Made by a program: the position numbers and the translations under genes
Shown: piece by piece, positions 47,806 to 60,900 of the stretch
Position numbering within the stretch: the stretch's first letter is position 1
Layout: every line of letters starts with the position of its first letter
The notes under the pieces: generated by a model
The model's input: only the letters and a program-made list of their open reading frames with translations
Database searches by the model: none
Told to the model about the DNA's origin: nothing
NCBI RefSeq assembly: GCF_963855985.1
Contig: NC_087119.1
Span: 6,736,001-6,800,000 of the forward strand
Direction of reading: 5' to 3'
DNA: 64,000 bases
Source: Ostrinia nubilalis
Lineage: Eukaryota > Arthropoda > Insecta > Lepidoptera > Crambidae

Positions 47806-49124
47806 CACAGTGTGTTATGGGACTGTATAAACGGACATTCTCATTGATTTGATGAAACGTATAGAGCTCAGTTATACAAACATGATAGTAAAACTCCCGT
47901 TTGAAAATTCCACGTAGTTTTCGCGTTATAAAAATTCAAAGTTACCTATTTTTTTACTTCAAAATTATGCAAAAATATTCTCACTCGTTAACTAATAACA
48001 TTTAATTCAGAATTGTTACAATACTTCATAGAGCTCTTAAAACTACACGTAATAAGCGTATTAAGTGCTTCGTAAACGCATTCAGTTAATTAGGAAAAAT
48101 GATTTTTGTGATTTTTGTTTTTATTTTTTTTCTCAATTATACCTTAATATATGCAAACATTTTGAATTGCAAGATATAGTCTGATATTTAATCTTATTGT
48201 ATTAATAAAATCAGCTTTAAACTCCGTGATATATTTGAGAAAAAACATAAAACGTCTTAATAAAATTTTTACGAGTCTAGGGTCGACAATTTTGGAAGGA
48301 ATAATTCATGTCTAAAAAGTTTCAAATCCCGCCTGTTATGTGCATAGTGTTGAAGGTTCTAAAAAGTCACATTCACATTGTTTTTAACCGACTTCAAAAA
48401 AAGGAGGAGGTTCTCAAGTCGAGTTATTTTTCTTTTTTAACACTCTTATATTAACTTAAGTTGTATGTAAGTAACTAACTAAAAAAGTATGTAAACTAAT
48501 CTAGGAAGTCGAAATTTATCCTACCTTTAATAATTTTCTCATCGATTTGAAACCTGTGTAAATCGAATGTCAATACAATAATTTGGTACAATCGAGCTGA
48601 TGATATTTAAACATCCAAAAGAAATATTGCTATTAAAAAGTGATGGGAAATTTACAATTCTATATTGCGCATATTTTCAATTTGATTTTCCTCAAATATA
48701 TCACGGAATTTAAAGTTGATTTTTTTTATGCAATTAGACTAAATATCAGACTATATCTTGCACTTAAAAATGTTTGCATATATTAAGATATAATTGAGAA
48801 AAAAAATAAAAACAAAAATCACTAAAATCATTTTTCCTAATTAACTGAATGCGTTTACGAAGCACTTAATACGCTTATTACGTGTAGTTTTAAGAGCTCT
48901 ATGAAGTATTGTAACAATTCTGAATTAAATGTTATTAGTTAACGAGTGAGAATATTTTTGCATAATTTTGAAGTAAAAAAATAGGTAACTTTGAATTTTT
49001 ATACCGCGAAAACTACGTGGAATTTTCAAACGGGAGTTTTACTATCATGTTTGTATAACTGAGCTCTATACGTTTCATCAAATCAATGAGAATGTCCGTT
49101 TATACAGTCCCATAACACACTGTG
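47806..49124. mobile_element. Transib-like foldback element with CACAGTG ends
   Basis: Inverted arms 47806-48239 and 48691-49124 (434 bp each, nearly identical) surround a ~450-bp core. Both ends begin CACAGTGTGTTATGGGACTG. The 5-bp sequence CGCCC flanks both sides (47801-47805 and 49125-49129). A 5-bp GC-rich duplication with a CACWRTG-type terminus is characteristic of Transib transposons, relatives of RAG1, and the heptamer matches the V(D)J signal. No transposase is present, so it is non-autonomous. A fragment of the AACCGACTTC family lies in the core (48386-48425). It begins about 120 bp after the piggyBac element. Confidence 0.8.
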
Positions 49125-49172
49125 CGCCCGTATCAGGTGCGTTTCTTATTCATGAAAGCCGCGCGATGGACT

Positions 49173-49446
49173 AAGAGCCAGTGAACGCCAGACCTTCGTT
49201 ATTTTATAAAGCTGAAAGTTTGTCAGCGCATACTCCCAACATTGGTAAGAACGTAGGACCATCATGTTATGAAGTTTGGGTCATCGTGGCTTTGGCAGCT
49301 ACCCTAAAAGGCCTGACTGGCAATGGGTTGAGGAGAAGGTCAAAACTATTTGCCTGATGAGGAAACAATATACAATAGGAATTAGGAGTATGCGCTGACA
49401 AACTTTCAGCTTTTATAAAATAGGGCGTTGGCGTTCAATAGCTCTT
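49173..49446. mobile_element. TIR element with ~55-bp inverted ends
   Basis: AAGAGCCAGTGAACGCCA ... AAAGCTGAAAGTTTGTCAGC GCATACTCC on the left matches the complement of the right end through AAGAGCTATTGAACGCCAA and the same inner block. The arms have several mismatches at their outer part and are perfect over about 28 bp inside. The limits and target duplication are unclear; weaker similarity extends to about 49158 and 49472. No coding capacity. Confidence 0.65.
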
Positions 49447-52400
49447 GCCCTACGAGCTAGTCCGCCTTTCTCGCTTCACGGCGTGTAATCAGAGATCAGT
49501 TCAACCTAGTTACTAGTTAATCCAGACCGATTGAGTTCTCGCTACTATCAATCACGATTGGTCAAAGTAACTGTAATAGAGACTAATCGCTTACAAAACT
49601 TGAAATAATGGAAGATTGACGCGTGAGTAGAGATGGCGGTCAGGTTGGGCGATGTGATGGCTTGTGGACTAGCAATATTGCTTTGCTACGCATAGTATTT
49701 CATCATAATATGTATATTAGTAATTTGAAATCTCATTGTAATAGCAAACGTGTTTTGTTTCCTGGAATACAATATTTTTTGCAACTTCTGTGCCAGTGAT
49801 TTTATCCTATATCTTCCATCACTTTAATAAATGTATATTTTCATATTGACAAAAATATCTGAGGCTGGAAAAAGGCGAGAGACAATTTTAATAATACAAT
49901 GCAGAACGCAGATTTATAGAGACGCGGCAATGGCGCTCTTATTATTTGATTTGTCTCGGTATCACAATATTTTAACGCGAAGAAATACGGCATCTAAGGC
50001 TACAGCTACAAGTACTTTTGGAAAAGTGTTGCCTCCGAAATGATACACATACATTGACTAAGTTTAATTAAACCCAGGCACGCAAGGGCCCACTAAAACA
50101 CTTTTCTTTTTGCTTTTGAGATAACCACGTGAATAATAAATAATATTATTTATTAAAATTGGCTCTGCCGGCTACTTTCGTACTTATACTCGTATGTGAA
50201 AATAATTTTCCTGTAGTCTACATAATCTTTATTTTCGGCTCGGAAAGCCGGAAACCCGTACAAATTTTCTTTTTCCTCGCATGATAATCATTAATCAATC
50301 ATGCACTGATTTTCACTTGAAATTCAAGATCAAGTAAAACACATTCATTGTTATTATTGGAGTTTTATTATAACACTTGGAAACTATGACGTCACTTGCA
50401 AAATTTGGGCGATCGACTTGAAGTAATACGTCTAGACTTGGAAGCACCTTCAGTGTCTATGCAAAGTGTGCCTTAATTATAAGTGACAGGGTTGCCAGAA
50501 GAATCAATAATCACGAAAGATTTTACAACGTCGTTTACTTATTTGACCCTATTAATTTTTATTGAAACTTAATGTTGTTCTAGTATGTCCCGTATGATTT
50601 TCCCGACACTAGATCAAAGAAACCATTTACTAACAGAAGAGTTTTATGACTAAAATATCGAAAATGCAAAACGTTTGACCTGACTTTGCACTTGTTAGGG
50701 ACGGAGCCGAAGTTCAACAATTATGAAGACGTGAGCGGAGCGAGCGCGAAAATTCGCAAAAGTTCTGATACATAGGTACTACAAACCCAATGACACTGTA
50801 CTATATTCAAAGTCAGTATCGGAAAATAAATATGTAGCCCAGAGCGTCTAGCGGAAAAGCGTCATGGAAATTGTATTCTTTTCGGAAACTCGCCTATTCT
50901 TTTCCATTTGATGCTGAAGTTTTTGTTTAAAATAGCGTCTCATAGATTTTAATATTACGCATTTAGTTTTCAGGTTTAAAATTTTCACATTAACCCTTTG
51001 TCCGGCAGGTGATAATATTCGCAAATCCCTTCTTAGTGGGCGCCTACTTTGAATAGAGCTCCTCTATCTGGGTTCCTTTCATAATAATTGTAGCTTAGCG
51101 GTTTCAGCTCCGCGTTGATACGCAGATGACTCCGTCGGGGAGGGTTTTATTATAAACTACATTTTGCTCGCGACTTCGTCTCTGTGGAAATTGTTTTCAT
51201 GACAATTGAGCTAATGCCCGCAACTGCTAAATGAACTCATTATAGGAAGGTTATTACTACAGCGATGTCAGATCGCATCTCTGTTATACCCATCCGTATT
51301 CGATTAAACATCGTCTATATTTATGACCGCAAGCTACGAAACTGAAAACTGCATCAAAATCTCTTCAGTGGTTTTTGATGAACTCTCGAAATATCTTCAA
51401 CGTTTTCTAAAGTCTAAAATAGTATAGATTTAGAACACTTATGAATACGCTTTCAACAAACTTGTTATTGCTGAAAAAATATGCAAAGAAAAGAAAAACA
51501 AAGGACTAACAATAAAAAAGGTTTGCCTAAAGTGGCTCCTAGTTCTTATCTTTGGGCCCTACAATATTTCAAGACAACACAATTGTTTGACTTGCCAATA
51601 CAAACTAAAAGGGCGTCGGAACAAACTTAGTACTCATATTATGTAACATAAAGATAAGTTGTGTTACTTAATACCAGTGTGAATGTGTTCTCCGAGCCGT
51701 AGAACCTATAATGACTAGCGCCAAAGGTTTATTACCAGCTATTTTTAGTTAATTAACACAGCTACTAGTTTTCATTTGAGGCTAGTTAGTCACAATGGCC
51801 GCTGAATGCAGCGGAATCCCTAACAACCTTTTGTGTCCCGACTTTTTAATAGCGCCTTCAAAGACAATGGGCCGATTAAATATTTTAAAGAATTATAACT
51901 AGGTAACTTGGATTACTTGGATTGAGGATTGAAGAATATTGTAACGTGTTCTTTTGTTATCCTTGCTAATGTAATTACAGGCATATAAATACACTTTTAT
52001 TCACATATTTTGATATGTAGGTGGTGTAGAAACTGCATTTCTGCATTTAACCTACGATTAGAACTAAGCGCAAGCCTCACTAGCTAAGTTAGTAGTGACG
52101 ACCGCATATACTATTCCTGACTATTCCTATCTCAGCAACTTGAAATTAGCACAACAAAGACGCGCCGCGCTATCGGCACCGGCGGCCCGCACGTTGTTAA
52201 CTTGCACTTAAGCCTCGACGCGGCTTATTCTGTCTTCCAACTTTAAATAAACGGACGGTTATACAGCATGTAAAAACAACTTGTCCATAGCGGGAAGTTA
52301 TTATGGCGCAAATACCACAACTCTATGGAGAACAACCAACAATGCCATTATAATTCGTCTGGAAGTGTTTTTTTCGCTGTCCATACATTTGTCCAGTTTT

Positions 52401-52787
52401 GAACACTAAAATTTTCGGATTAGACCGGACTTTTTTATTTTTTGTAGAATCATTATTTCTCAATTCATATTGGTCTACGAGCAATAATGTAGTTTGATGC
52501 CCGCCTAAATTGGTGGTTCGAATACCGCACTACAGCGCCAGCTCCGGTTCCCAATTCCGCTAGGGGCAACAACGTTGAGTCATGGAATGAACAATATTAT
52601 AATTTAAGCAGTATTCATACATTTCCTATACTTATACATTACCTTCTACTCGTAGTTGTCCCAGTATTACGAGTAAAAGCTCTCTTTAATTTGGAGCTAG
52701 AAAAGTAATTGGTGTGTTAGTTCTAAGCCATTTATTTTAATATTTTTCCGGATTCTACAAAGGCGGGCGGGCCGTTCATTATTTTAT
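49447..52787. other. Non-coding stretch, nothing firm
   Basis: No gene is supported. Repeat-like scraps include GTGAGCGGAGCGAGCGCG at about 50731 and CTCGCGACTTCGTCTCTGTG at about 51168, phrases seen in lepidopteran repeats. A GC-rich patch is at 52160-52200. Confidence 0.45.
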
Positions 52788-52978
52788 TGTTTTGCCCTCG
52801 GCTTCACCCGCGTGAAATTTCGTTTGTCACAGATCGTCATAAATTATAGCCTATATGTTATTCTGGGCTATAAACAATAATACATTAAAGTTTCATCAAA
52901 ATCCGTTCAGTAGTTTTTTGCGTAAAAGAGTAACAAACATCCAGACATCCAAACTTTCGCATTTATAATATAGTAGGA
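52788..52978 (-). mobile_element. Lep1-type Helitron, minus orientation
   Basis: On the minus strand it starts TCCTACTATATTATAAATGC after an A and runs through GGATGTCTGGATGTTTGTTA, ATGACGATCTGTGACAAACG and CACGCGGGTGAAGCCGAGGG. The last bases (CAAAACAAT) lack the normal CTAG, so the 3' tip is mutated. It is otherwise a clean short copy without insertions. Confidence 0.8.
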
Positions 52979-53384
52979 TTAGTAGGTTTAACTAAATCGC
53001 GCTAACTACATTGTGCTTTTGGTGGATAACAAACGATCATTATACATAGAAAACATTGTATTCATCGCGTAACAGAACATGTTTGCGGTTAATTACATAC
53101 AAAATATGGTCGAATGATGTTCCAACAGTTTGAGGTTTGGGCGTTTTACCCACGCGTTGTTTAATACAATAATTTAGTCTTCGTAAACTCTTGTTTGCCT
53201 CGGATGGTAATTTGTTTGACGTTGTATGCTTCATTAGACTGCATATGTCGTTTTGAATACCATCCAATTCGATGTGTAATTTTGTACGACGTTCGATAAA
53301 CGCCTTTTAACGTCCCAAAATGGGAAGACACGAGCACAATAATGACGCCTACTAGCTGCTTACATATTTTAACTCACAAAATCA

Positions 53385-53744
53385 TCTATACTAATATTAT
53401 AAATGCGAAAGTAAGTCTGTCTGTCTCGCTTTTACGTTTTTTAGTACAGTGTGCCTACCATGAGTTTAAGTTAGGTGTGCTCGCTAGCGACTGCGTAAAA
53501 AAATGACATTTAAATGTATGACATATTGTGCAGCGCCCCTAGCGGCTACTTTCAAGAAATAAAATCTTCATATAATTTTTTGACGTATTCGCTAGCGAGC
53601 TCACCTAACGTAAACTCATGGTAGGCACACAGATAAGAAAAGATCTTATCTGTACTTTTCATGATTTGAACAAGGACGAGCGCGATAAAGTTTTTCTGTG
53701 AAAGACAAAATTCCACTCGGGCGAAGCCGCGGGCGGAAAGCTAG
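53385..53744 (+). mobile_element. Lep1-type Helitron containing a MITE
   Basis: It starts TCTATACTAATATTATAAAT after A and ends GCGAAGCCGCGGGCGGAAAG CTAG before T, with (TCTG)-type repeats after the start. These are the most complete Helitron termini in the window. A 182-bp foldback (53449-53630) interrupts it. Confidence 0.85.
53449..53630. mobile_element. 182-bp foldback MITE inside the Helitron
   Basis: Ends GTGTGCCTACCATGAGTTTA and its complement. The arms extend about 60 bp each through AGTTAGGTG and CTCGCTAGCGA with few mismatches. The short centre contains CAGCGCCCCTAGCGGCTAC. It interrupts the Helitron, so it inserted afterwards. Confidence 0.8.
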
Positions 53745-54941
53745 TATTCCATAAACTGTTATCAATAGAAAGGAACTGATCAACAAACTTTCGATATTTA
53801 TACTGGCGGAATGGAAGCGACGACTTATAAAATTGAATTTCTTAGAGATTAAATAGATTTTCTCGGTGACTGGCTACGCAATCTGATTACCTGCATAACA
53901 AAATTAATTATAGATTGCTTGTGAAAAGCTTAGATAAGGTCTGATTCGAGGAGGCTCCGAGTCAGATGCCTGGCCCGGCGTCTTATTGCAGTTATTATAA
54001 TTAAGATGGTATTGGAATTTTTATGCGGAGTTTACGAGTATTAGGTTTGTGATTGCAGGTTATTGAAATGAGATCCCATTGTTTCCCTCAATACCTATGA
54101 GTACTATGGACGTGGCAAAAAAAAACTATAAAAGGAAAATGAAAAAACAAACAACATTAAGTACTTACTTTAACTTTATCATTTGTTTTTAAACGGTGAT
54201 ATTTACGAGCTCGTGTAGAGATTTACGTATTTCCGCGAACCAGAGTGGACGCTCCGCTCCGGACAGCGCAATTTCAATCTCTATGAGAGTCAGCAACGTT
54301 TTCTCATTTCGCAGTATTTACTACTTCTACGAGGACCTCTGGTACTGATGACATTTTACCGTAGTAGTGACAAAGTGGCGTAGCGTAAAACGTAAATAGC
54401 TAAGTGGATATGCTGGAATTAAACATTCGCGACTAGATACATTTCAAAGGATTAACTTTTTTTTTGTATCAAATAACAATAATAGGTATTTAACAAAAAG
54501 TATTTTGATGGCATTTAGTTAGTAGCACTTTCAACTGAAATTTTAAAGTCTATTACTTACTTGATGGAGGTACGGCGAAATACATTTTAAAATTTTATTT
54601 GAAATAAACAAAGCTTAGGCACTTGATCGTCAACCATCGCTATGCAAATAAGGTTTACTGAAGTAGGTAAAATAGGTGAGACATTTCAGACTTATCGACT
54701 GAGGTTGGCCTTGGGCGGTAATTACGAGCCTGTATCGCTTAACAGCACCACAGGGCAAAGAAAAACGCCAACACTACTGAAATCGGTCATGATCACAATC
54801 GGTGTTGAACTGTTGATGGTAAAAAATAAACAACTTGAAAAAATCGAAATGCCTAAGGCGGGACTTCAACCCACGATGGTAAATAAGCTAAGTCAGTAAC
54901 ACTTCCAATCCTAGGTTCGCTTATTCTTTCCTTTCAACCAA
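53745..54941. other. Non-coding stretch with a tRNA-like scrap
   Basis: No gene is supported. At about 54850-54890 GCCTAAGGCGGGACTTCAAC is a degraded relative of the tRNA-like scrap at 36291-36345. Confidence 0.45.
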
Positions 54942-55042
54942 ATAACGTCCACTGTTGGGCAAAGGCCTCGTCAAGGATTTTTATAACGACTGGTCTTGCC
55001 CTGGTGTTGCCGCAGGTGATTCCTGCTACCTTCACTAGATAT
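54942..55042 (-). mobile_element. RTE-clade LINE 3' fragment
   Basis: On the minus strand this is the terminal ~100 bp of the RTE open frame and end, visible on the plus strand as CGTCCACTGTTGGGCAAAGG then CCTCGTCAAGGATTTTTATAA. It is degraded relative to the copies at 40698 and 9835. Severely 5'-truncated. Confidence 0.6.
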
Positions 55043-55965
55043 CTAGAGAACAGAAAACATTTCCTCCTATTAATTTTACAGGTTATCGTGTTTACATAAT
55101 TAGAATAAGAATAATAAAATAGAAGTAAATATAGTAATAATAGTTAAAAAAATGATTTCGCGATTTATTTTTAACATCGGCAACATAAAATAATACATAT
55201 AACTTGTACTTAGGATTAATTAGGAAAATCAAAGACAGTCTTGACGCTTTTTCTAGCTTGGCTTGCTTTTATTGATAGACCTTGGAAGTAAATGCTTGTA
55301 TAGCAAGTGACGTGACGCAGGTTATACCGCGGCTTATGCTAGTATTAAGTTCACTATAAATAAAACTGTTTGCAGTGCAGTTAAGTGTAAACAAACACTT
55401 CGTTAGAGCGCCATACGTAATGAATTAGCTAGAAACCCTTAGCTACCGGTATAAAGATAATGGTGTTAACTACATCACAATAAAGCTTCTGGAGTTAAAG
55501 AAAAGGTATTGATGTGATAAAAAAAATTGTGGAAGCTTTGTGATGATATAAACAAAAAAAGCTTCGTTATTATTCAGATAAAACATAATAGGTAACTACA
55601 TAACACGTATTTCAGAAAATTATGGCAGAATTTATATTTATGGAACTTACCAAATCTCGTCTTAAAATTTTTATTTCGTGGCGTAAGTTACGTACAAAAT
55701 TTTCCCTCTGCAAATTAAGTTAATTAATCTCTTCCTCTCATACTTACTAAGAAATACTTGCTGGCGTAAAGATAGCGTGAAACTTACTTGAGTAGGTCAA
55801 CTCACTTTCAGATGCTGACATAAATAAGATAGACGATCAGGAGTCAGGGACAGATCACTGAAATCAGTTTGCGTTTTAGCAGAACCATCAATATACAGTT
55901 CCCTTGAAAATTGGCAATCTTGCAAACAAATAAGCTCTACTACTTTACTTATTGCCATTGTGAAA
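55043..55965. other. Non-coding stretch, nothing recognised
   Basis: AT-rich with no gene or repeat end recognised. Confidence 0.5.
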
Positions 55966-56026
55966 ATCATTGGGGGAGGCCTATGTTCAGCAGTGGACGT
56001 CCTATGGCTGCAATGATGATGATGAT
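55966..56026 (+). mobile_element. RTE-clade LINE 3' tip with (ATG)n tail
   Basis: The plus strand reads LGEAYVQQWTSYG (TTGGGGGAGGCCTATGTTCA...), the RTE protein's last residues, followed by an (ATG)n microsatellite tail at 56012-56026. It is about 60 bp, an extreme 5' truncation typical of target-primed retrotransposition. Confidence 0.75.
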
Positions 56027-57418
56027 GACTAACGCATTGAATTGTCTCACCTGTGACGTGTATAAATTTATTTTTTGAAATAGTCTTCAGTGATATGAGA
56101 TCGTTCAATCCCTATTTCAGTAGATTTTAATCATAATGTAAAAGCTTGCAAACTCTATTGGGGCGGTCTATACAACACCCGATCTTGACAAGATACGTCG
56201 ACGCATGACGGCGCGCACTTTAACATATTAGCAGCTCTGACTGCTTTATCAAGTAATAATAAAGCCTTTCTGCACATGGAATCCTAATTATACCAGTATA
56301 GGCAGCCTTTGTTGTAAACATGATTGAGTGAACGCTGGGAACGTGTATGCTTTTCTTTGGCACTTCATATATTTCACTTTGTTTAATATTCTTAGCATGC
56401 TAATTTTGCAGCATGCCAACTACATATCTGCTTTCGTCTCACCTCTTTGCATTTTGCTATTGTTCTATCTCTAATTAGAAAGGAGATCAGTTTCATTAGC
56501 TTGAAACAGATTTTGTATAAGCTTTGTATTAAATAGATTTTTATTATGATTAATCAATTTAAATAGACTTGACATATTTAAAACATAACTAAGTACCAAT
56601 GGTTTTAAAAATTATCCGAGGCGTAGGCCTAGAATATTTGAAGCATTGGAATTGAAGTTCCATACGAAGTTGAATATTCCACTCCGACATTGCATATGTA
56701 TTGAAATAAAAAGCTTTATTTCGCAATGCCGAAACTCGTACAATTTTTCGAGTGTTACTCGTTGCAAGATTCCACGGATAAAACTACCTACCTATACCTG
56801 CTACCGAATCAAATCATTCGTCATATTTGTTTTTTCACAATGCATTTTCGATTGTTCGTGGCATTCATTTGTTCCTCCGGTGCTTAATAACTTTTATTTT
56901 GGCTTTTGTTTTTTTTAAATTGGATTATACAGACTTTCATTCATTGTGTGTTTGTTTGTTTTCACTACATGCCGGTGATCGAAACATCACTGGATTCTCA
57001 AACATCCGCTGGTCCACATAAATACATTGTAGATAGTAATGTAGGTAAAGTTAAGATACAATTCCCGCAGTCTTTTGGATTTAAGTGATCAATGGAATTC
57101 CGTGAATCCAAGTCGTGATCTCAGCTCCGCGTCTTCGCCTGTTTGTGACCAGTCCATTCCCGCTTCGCCTTGCGTCCCTGCCAGCTGTATTGAATTCTCC
57201 GTCCGATAACCTCATTTCTGATTCAATTCTTGAGAAATCCCGAGCATACGAGCACCCTTCTCCATAGCTCGCTAAGCATAATTCAATTAATGTTCTAGTA
57301 CTTACACCTAGCGCGACCCGTGTCCACATAGAAGTCAGTAAGGTATGGAAATGTTTAGTCGAAAGTATCCTCGAACGAGTTACGAACAGTTGGAAATACA
57401 AGTTTTGTGTACAACAAA
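56027..57418. other. Non-coding stretch, nothing recognised
   Basis: Several overlapping frames (56646-57401, both strands) lack domains. No repeat end is identified. Confidence 0.5.
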
Positions 57419-57939
57419 TATACTCAACATCAAATAAACCGCACCTTCCGCGACGCGAACTTTAACGATTTTCTTCTGACAGAATCATGGTGCCCCAACA
57501 ATATTGGTGTTATTTGAAAGCCCAATAAATATACTTAAAGAAAAACACATTTAATTTCTTAATAAATTATTAACATATACCATAAATGTGACTTGAAAAA
57601 ATACCTCACTTTGGGCCCACCTATGGGATCAATTAGACCAATTTTTATGGTATAAAACCAAATAATGATCTCACGTGTCCTCTTTAACAGATGGATAGCG
57701 ATTAATCCCAACTTAACAGTTTTATAGCCATAAAAGTTGGCTCTAGCTTAACTACCTATTTTTTGAAGAAGTGACTCTGGATCATTCTAAAGACACATTT
57801 TTGGGGTAAAAACCTTTCCGTTAATGAAATGAAGGTTAGAACTAGGCTTTCAAATGGTGCCAATATTGGTGGGAAGTGGGGAAGCATTCGTTTGAAAATG
57901 CTTGTCGCGGGAGGTGCGATTTATTTGATGTCGAGTGTA
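57419..57939. mobile_element. ~520-bp TIR element
   Basis: The left end TATACTCAACATCAAATAAA is matched by the complement of the right end, TACACTCGACATCAAATAAA. Similarity continues inward through CGCACCTTCCGCGAC and, after a gap, CCAATATTGG...TTTGAAAGCC, giving imperfect arms of about 110 bp. TA bounds the CTC ends, so a Tc1/mariner-type target is plausible. No transposase. Confidence 0.7.
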
Positions 57940-60900
57940 GTTTACCTTTGCGACGCGATATGACGTTTAAAAACTTTGTCGTTACATTTCAATTTTAAAA
58001 GTATACTATCGGACTTGATAACCGAATACACGTCTGGTTTTCGTGTTGGTTTTAGGTCCTGAGTCCCAAAATAACTTGACATGCGGCGGTGATACGCAAG
58101 CACGTATTTTGCGATTCAATCAGTGCTGGTTAAAATTCTGCCGATCGAGAATCTAGGGCGGCCGTCGTCGATCCTACCCATTGTTTCCAGACTGTAAATA
58201 TTACGCAAGTTATGGCTTTGTTTAAATACATTTGTAAAATTAACCATTTGCCTTGTACCTATAAAAAGACAGCTTAAAAATATTACAAAGCGCTCATTAA
58301 ACTAAGGTTTCTCGTATTGAAACTGAAGTAGGTAATATTTGGAAAGCATTTTCTTACCTTTTAACATAAAACTGAAAGATTTGGTATTTGATAAAAATCG
58401 TAGTCGACGTTCCACTTAAATAAGCACGGCGAAAACATGAATATTATGTTTGTTAAAATCCAATACGTAAAGATATAGGTATATGGGGCCTTAAAATGGA
58501 TGTGGAACATTGACCTTTAGATTAACCGCCCGACTTTACGGCGTTATAAAATTCACGAGGCAACACGACGCGACCCCAGCGACTTCTGCTGCCTGATAAT
58601 TCCATCTGCGTTATTGTGGAATCCACAGCGCTTGGCACTGAACACGGTTGCTGATTTAACGCTTCTGGGACTTAGCAATTTACTTCCAATCTTAAACCTG
58701 GTTAATACTACATCCGCTTGTCACCTTCACTGTAAAATGCTGTTTGCACCTTAGCACCTATTTAGAGACTGGTAGTAAAGCTATCTGTTAGTATTCCCGG
58801 AACACCACACGAATCCATATTAAATGTGAATGTGTTGCATTAACGATTTCATTTGAACTGTAAATAGCAGTAAGTTGTCGTCAACTCGTCGCCCTTCTAG
58901 AAACAATACTCACTAACTCTAACCGACCCGCTGAATTGATCCGCGAAAATTTCCATAGAATTTTTGTTGCATGTTTAACGCTTGAACGATCGACATGCAA
59001 TCGGTTGTAGCGAAATTTAGTTGCTATAACAATTGTATGTTCTCCGCGAGCGATTTCCCTCGGTATCGGGCAGGTTAGGGCGCATCACAGTCCAAAATCA
59101 ATATCTCGTGAAACTTAGGACCATACCCCTATTGAAAGCTTCGCAGTCTAGTTATACGTGTGTAGCAGACACCTGTGCGCGGTGCCTTTTCCCAGCACTT
59201 CGAACCTTAAACGGAGTGTAGAAATGTTCTCAACACCAAAACAACTTGATCGTTTTCGTTTACAAAAAGATTGGAGTGCCAATACAGAAAAAGTTTAGCT
59301 TCATTTTTGCAATTGCATTCAGTAAATAATTATGTGAATGGATATTATTGCTAGCGTTGTTCGTAAGCAGTAAGCAAAGAACGTAAAACATTGTTAATGA
59401 AATCTTCACGCATATTACGCGTGAATAAAATCCCTATCTGCGTTATTTGCCAGCGGATATTGTCTGACAAATAAACGCGTAAAGTGGTATTTCATGCATT
59501 ACATTTCATTATTTGCTCGTGTCCAGCTCAAACGGTGTTGATGAATGTTTAAATTAACATCGCCATTATTACGATGCGATACAAGGTATAAAAGGAATCA
59601 ATAATACATTTCCCGTGCTATAAATATGAATCACAGATAAATTATATTATTTCAAGTCTAAGTCAAAATCTCTTTATTTGCCTAGATTATTTAAATACTT
59701 GCTAAGAAATAAAAAACAAAGAAGAGAAGATTATGTGAAATAAAAATTACCTTCACACATAGCATCGTTAAATTTGACACGTCAAAATATAGTAACTTCT
59801 TATGATGGAGGGAATCTAGTTATATCTTACTGGAAATTCAGCCCAAAAAGGGTAAATTGGGGATCAATATTGATAAAGCGGCTTGACCAAACATTTACTT
59901 ACATTGCAGATTTTAGGATTGATGTGGCAGATATTTCCTCGCCAATCTCGAACGTCTGCCAGTTTAGTAACTGCGCTTAGAAATGGATACGTTCACCGAC
60001 ATCCATTCAATATTGTTTTGTAGTGTTTGAAAGTAGCTATCGTCTCTGAAAGCTGCCGTGGAGATGTAGGGCGTAGTATATCAGGCTAGTGTTTCTCTCC
60101 GCCCGCGATCCTATAAAATATGGAACGCAAATCCGATTAGCGAAGTGTTATCGGCGGCGAAGTGGTCCTTCAACGCTTGATCGAAAAGTAAAATGGCAAG
60201 TGGAAAGAGCATGTTAGAACTACTTCTTAGAATATAAAGCAAATAATAAATATTATGAAAGAAAAGGAATTCACTCCTAATAATCCCAGTTTATAAAAAT
60301 ATTATTATTTGTAGAGCCGTATGTAGAAGACGCAATTCGGGTGGCGAATCTAGCGAACCGTTTGTAATGTTCGAGTTCTCATGCCCTGTCACATGCAGAA
60401 GCCGCGGTGAGGGCGAGCCAAACGCTTTGAGTGTATTTCCATTAGGTAGCAACGGCATAAGCAATGGATTGACTATATTGGATGTCAATGTCATTTACTA
60501 GCATGGCTCTACGCGAACTGGCCGTTTCCGTTGCCGACTGGTGATCAAAGAGATGTGCTAGAGCTAAGCCTATTCAGGACTGTGTGGACCCATACAAATG
60601 GCTACTACGAGATCGAGTGCCGAAGCCTCTCCACTAAGTGATTGGAGCGCAGAGTCCGGGTACGGGATTACCGGTCTGATCTTTCAGATTTAAACGAAAA
60701 TGAAATTTTGCTGTCACACCGCGGAACTTCCGCGCCGTTTTCCGCCGCGAACTCGGTTTGACACGCCCCGGACGCAGCATTTGCTTTCCGCAAAACCGCT
60801 CTCGTTTCGCAGTTCCGCTTCTTAAGGCGATTACTGTCGTAAAAGTGCCAGAATTAAGTTTATTTTTAAATAATAAAATAATATCTTGGTATATTCTCTA

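Noticed and set aside
57081..57401. 106-codon minus-strand open frame in GC-richer DNA
   Set aside because: GC-richer composition lowers stop frequency; the translation is Arg/Ser-rich without a recognisable domain.
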